From: Desulfurococcales archaeon | GTDB lineage: Archaea; Thermoproteota; Thermoprotei_A; Sulfolobales; Desulfurococcaceae | Length of the DNA stretch: 6,555 bases | Reading direction: 5' to 3' | Assembly: GCA_015522345.1 (NCBI GenBank) | Contig: WAML01000062.1 | Span: 1-6,555 of the forward strand | In this document: positions 5,483 through 6,555 of the stretch, one piece after another | Position numbering within the stretch: position 1 is the stretch's first letter | Layout of the letters: every line of letters starts with the position of its first letter | The notes under the pieces: model-generated | Seen by the model: only the letters and a program-made list of their open reading frames with translations | Databases searched by the model: none | What the model was told of the DNA's origin: nothing | Position numbers and translations under genes: made by a program

Positions 5483-5908
5483 TTGTATATCGCTATAACT
5501 GAGAGTCCTGAAGCAACTAGTGTATGCAGGAATTTGTCTCCAACAGCAGAGGATTATCTGGAAGTAATGTTTGTTCTAGAGAAAGAGCATGGGAGAATTC
5601 GTGTTAAAGATATAGCTGCTAGACTAGGCGTTAGACCAAGTAGTGTTATAGATTATTTAAAGAGGTTGACCCAAGAAGGTTTGGTAGAGTATAGACCTGG
5701 TTCCAGAATAAAACTCACTGGCAAAGGTAGAGAAATAGCTGAGGAAATCTATAGAAGGCATCAGATAATAAAAGAGTTTCTAATACTATTAGGTGTACCC
5801 CCGGATATAGCCGAAAAAGATGCATGCTATATAGAACATGGATTACACAGGGAAACGCTAGACAAAATAATAGAGTTTATAGAAAAATGCCGTAGGAGCA
5901 CTACTTAA
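5483..5908 (+). CDS. MntR-like DtxR-family metalloregulator, short two-domain form
   Basis: A 141-residue protein starting at TTG 5483, close to the 142 residues of B. subtilis MntR and lacking the SH3/FeoA domain seen in the other DtxR protein of this window. Winged helix at about 18-80 (recognition region LGVRPSSVIDYLKRLTQEGL), dimerisation helices at 83-135. Aligned to MntR, ligands Asp8, Glu11, His77, Glu102 and His103 are kept as Asp24, Glu27, His93, Glu118 and His119. MntR Glu99 is Cys115, the position that is Cys102 in iron-sensing DtxR/IdeR. The site is thus a hybrid of manganese-type and iron-type ligand sets, and its metal cannot be assigned from sequence. Cys15 and Cys136 are additional cysteines outside the site. 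Role: metal-activated repressor of metal homeostasis genes. It follows the His-tailed oxidoreductase and has its own TATA box with a palindrome, which suggests autoregulation. Confidence 0.88.
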   Translation: MYIAITESPEATSVCRNLSPTAEDYLEVMFVLEKEHGRIRVKDIAARLGVRPSSVIDYLKRLTQEGLVEYRPGSRIKLTGKGREIAEEIYRRHQIIKEFLILLGVPPDIAEKDACYIEHGLHRETLDKIIEFIEKCRRSTT

Positions 5909-5974
5909 GTATATTTCAATACTGCTTCTTTATTTCGATTTCTATTAACATTTACCTACGATACTTAGCTACCG

Positions 5975-5982
5975 TTTTAAAT
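5975..5982 (+). promoter_or_regulatory. Candidate TATA box of the last gene
   Basis: TTTTAAAT, with a transcription start expected near 6005, giving a leader of about 40 bases. A second AT-rich box (CAAATATATA, 5991-6000) would give a start near 6022 instead. I cannot choose between them. Confidence 0.35.
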
Positions 5983-6031
5983 AAAGGGATCAAATATATA
6001 CAGGTGAGAATACATATTACTTTCACCGGTA

Positions 6032-6037
6032 GAGGTG
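6032..6037 (+). promoter_or_regulatory. SD site that selects TTG 6045
   Basis: GAGGTG is an exact match to the crenarchaeal SD core and lies 7 bases before TTG 6045. The first ATG in this frame, 6066, has no SD at a suitable distance. Confidence 0.65.
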
Positions 6038-6044
6038 CTATTTA

Positions 6045-6555
6045 TTGTCTTCAGAGCCATTATCGATGAAAGTACTTAAATTCTTAAACGAATATCCAGG
6101 TGCAACTATAAAAGATGTAGCTCAAGGGCTCAATATAAGTACTGGATTAGCCAGAGCGATACTATATAGGCTTAAGAACAGAGGGTTCATTGAGAAGGCT
6201 GGACAAGGATACGTACTTACTGTCTCTGGAGAAAAATTGCTGGGAAAACAAGCTAAAACGGAATCTCCAACTATAGAGAAGGAAGAGTCCCACAAACAAG
6301 AAAATATTCCTAGCGAAACACCTGTATTTCTACAGAAATCGAGAGAACAAATAGAACAACCAACAATGGAGTATCCTGAATTAAATGAACTACTTAGTAA
6401 AGTTAATAAAATAGAGAAGGATATCGCAAACTTAGAACAAGTTATTAATGCTTTAAAGAAAGAACTAAGTATTATTAAGAAAGAAGTAGAGGATAGACTT
6501 TCTAGAGTAAAGGCTACCCGGGTAAAAGGTAAAAGACCAGATAGATTACCAAAAC
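6045..6555 (+). CDS. Winged-helix protein with C-terminal coiled coil, 3' end missing
   Basis: The frame is open from TTG 6045 to the end of the window; 170 residues are visible and no stop is reached. ATG 6066 (residue 8) is an alternative start but lacks an SD. Residues 8-66 form a winged helix: SMKVLKFLNEYPGATIKDVA, recognition helix around STGLARAILYRLKNRG (32-47), wing FIEKAGQGYVLTVSG (48-62). Residues 67-108 are a polar linker rich in Glu, Lys, Ser and Pro. Residues 110-156 have a heptad pattern of Leu, Ile and Val with charged positions between, a clear coiled coil. The visible part ends in a basic stretch (KATRVKGKRPDR). A DNA-binding head with a coiled coil suggests an oligomeric regulator or chromatin-type protein; I do not recognise a named family. 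There is no ligand-binding domain in view. Confidence 0.75.
   Translation, partial: MSSEPLSMKVLKFLNEYPGATIKDVAQGLNISTGLARAILYRLKNRGFIEKAGQGYVLTVSGEKLLGKQAKTESPTIEKEESHKQENIPSETPVFLQKSREQIEQPTMEYPELNELLSKVNKIEKDIANLEQVINALKKELSIIKKEVEDRLSRVKATRVKGKRPDRLPK

Noticed and set aside
1..6555. CRISPR array, insertion sequence, toxin-antitoxin pair or defence cassette
   Set aside because: No direct-repeat arrays, transposase motifs, terminal inverted repeats or paired small toxin/antitoxin genes were seen. The 106-residue protein with nip7 does not fit a toxin-antitoxin pair because nip7 is a housekeeping gene.

Overview
The window looks like a hyperthermophilic crenarchaeon of the Desulfurococcales, most like Staphylothermus (Ignisphaera is another possibility). 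The reasons are low G+C (mid-30s percent by eye), frequent TTG and GTG starts behind GGTG-type Shine-Dalgarno (SD) sites, archaeal TATA boxes, and an archaeal gene set: KaiC-like ATPase, Nip7, the tRNA wyosine enzyme Taw1, and the two-domain protein disulfide oxidoreductase of hyperthermophiles. The genus is inference; no rRNA is present to test it. There is no sign of phage, insertion sequence, CRISPR or plasmid.

Layout. 1-1033 (+) is the 3' part of a double-domain KaiC-like ATPase whose start lies before the window. Its second ATPase domain has altered catalytic motifs. It converges, across 15 bp, on a two-gene minus-strand operon: an unrecognised 106-residue protein (1940-1620), then a Nip7-like PUA protein (1615-1049). 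The 1941-2196 intergenic region holds a GC-rich islet (about 51% G+C) with a kink-turn/C-D-box-like arrangement, a possible small RNA. Next on the + strand come a full-length DtxR-family metalloregulator (2197-2892), a 67-residue winged-helix protein with a perfect 15-bp palindrome in its promoter (3006-3209), Taw1 (3356-4483), a protein disulfide oxidoreductase with a His-rich C-terminal tail (4585-5364), a short MntR-like DtxR protein (5483-5908), and the start of a winged-helix plus coiled-coil protein that runs off the end (6045-6555).

How it fits together. Each plus-strand gene from 2197 on has its own candidate promoter, so these are probably separate transcription units rather than one operon. 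Four of the six are winged-helix regulators, and three promoters carry a palindrome or inverted repeat just downstream of the TATA box, where a repressor would block transcription. The two DtxR proteins have different metal-ligand sets. With the His-rich tail on the neighbouring redox protein, this suggests a locus tied to metal and redox homeostasis; that link is inference. Taw1 and Nip7 are translation housekeeping genes. I do not see a clearly new multi-gene system. The best leads are the candidate RNA islet, the 15-bp operator, the degenerate KaiC domain and the His-tailed oxidoreductase. No gene-free stretch exceeds 300 bases; the longest is 1941-2196.
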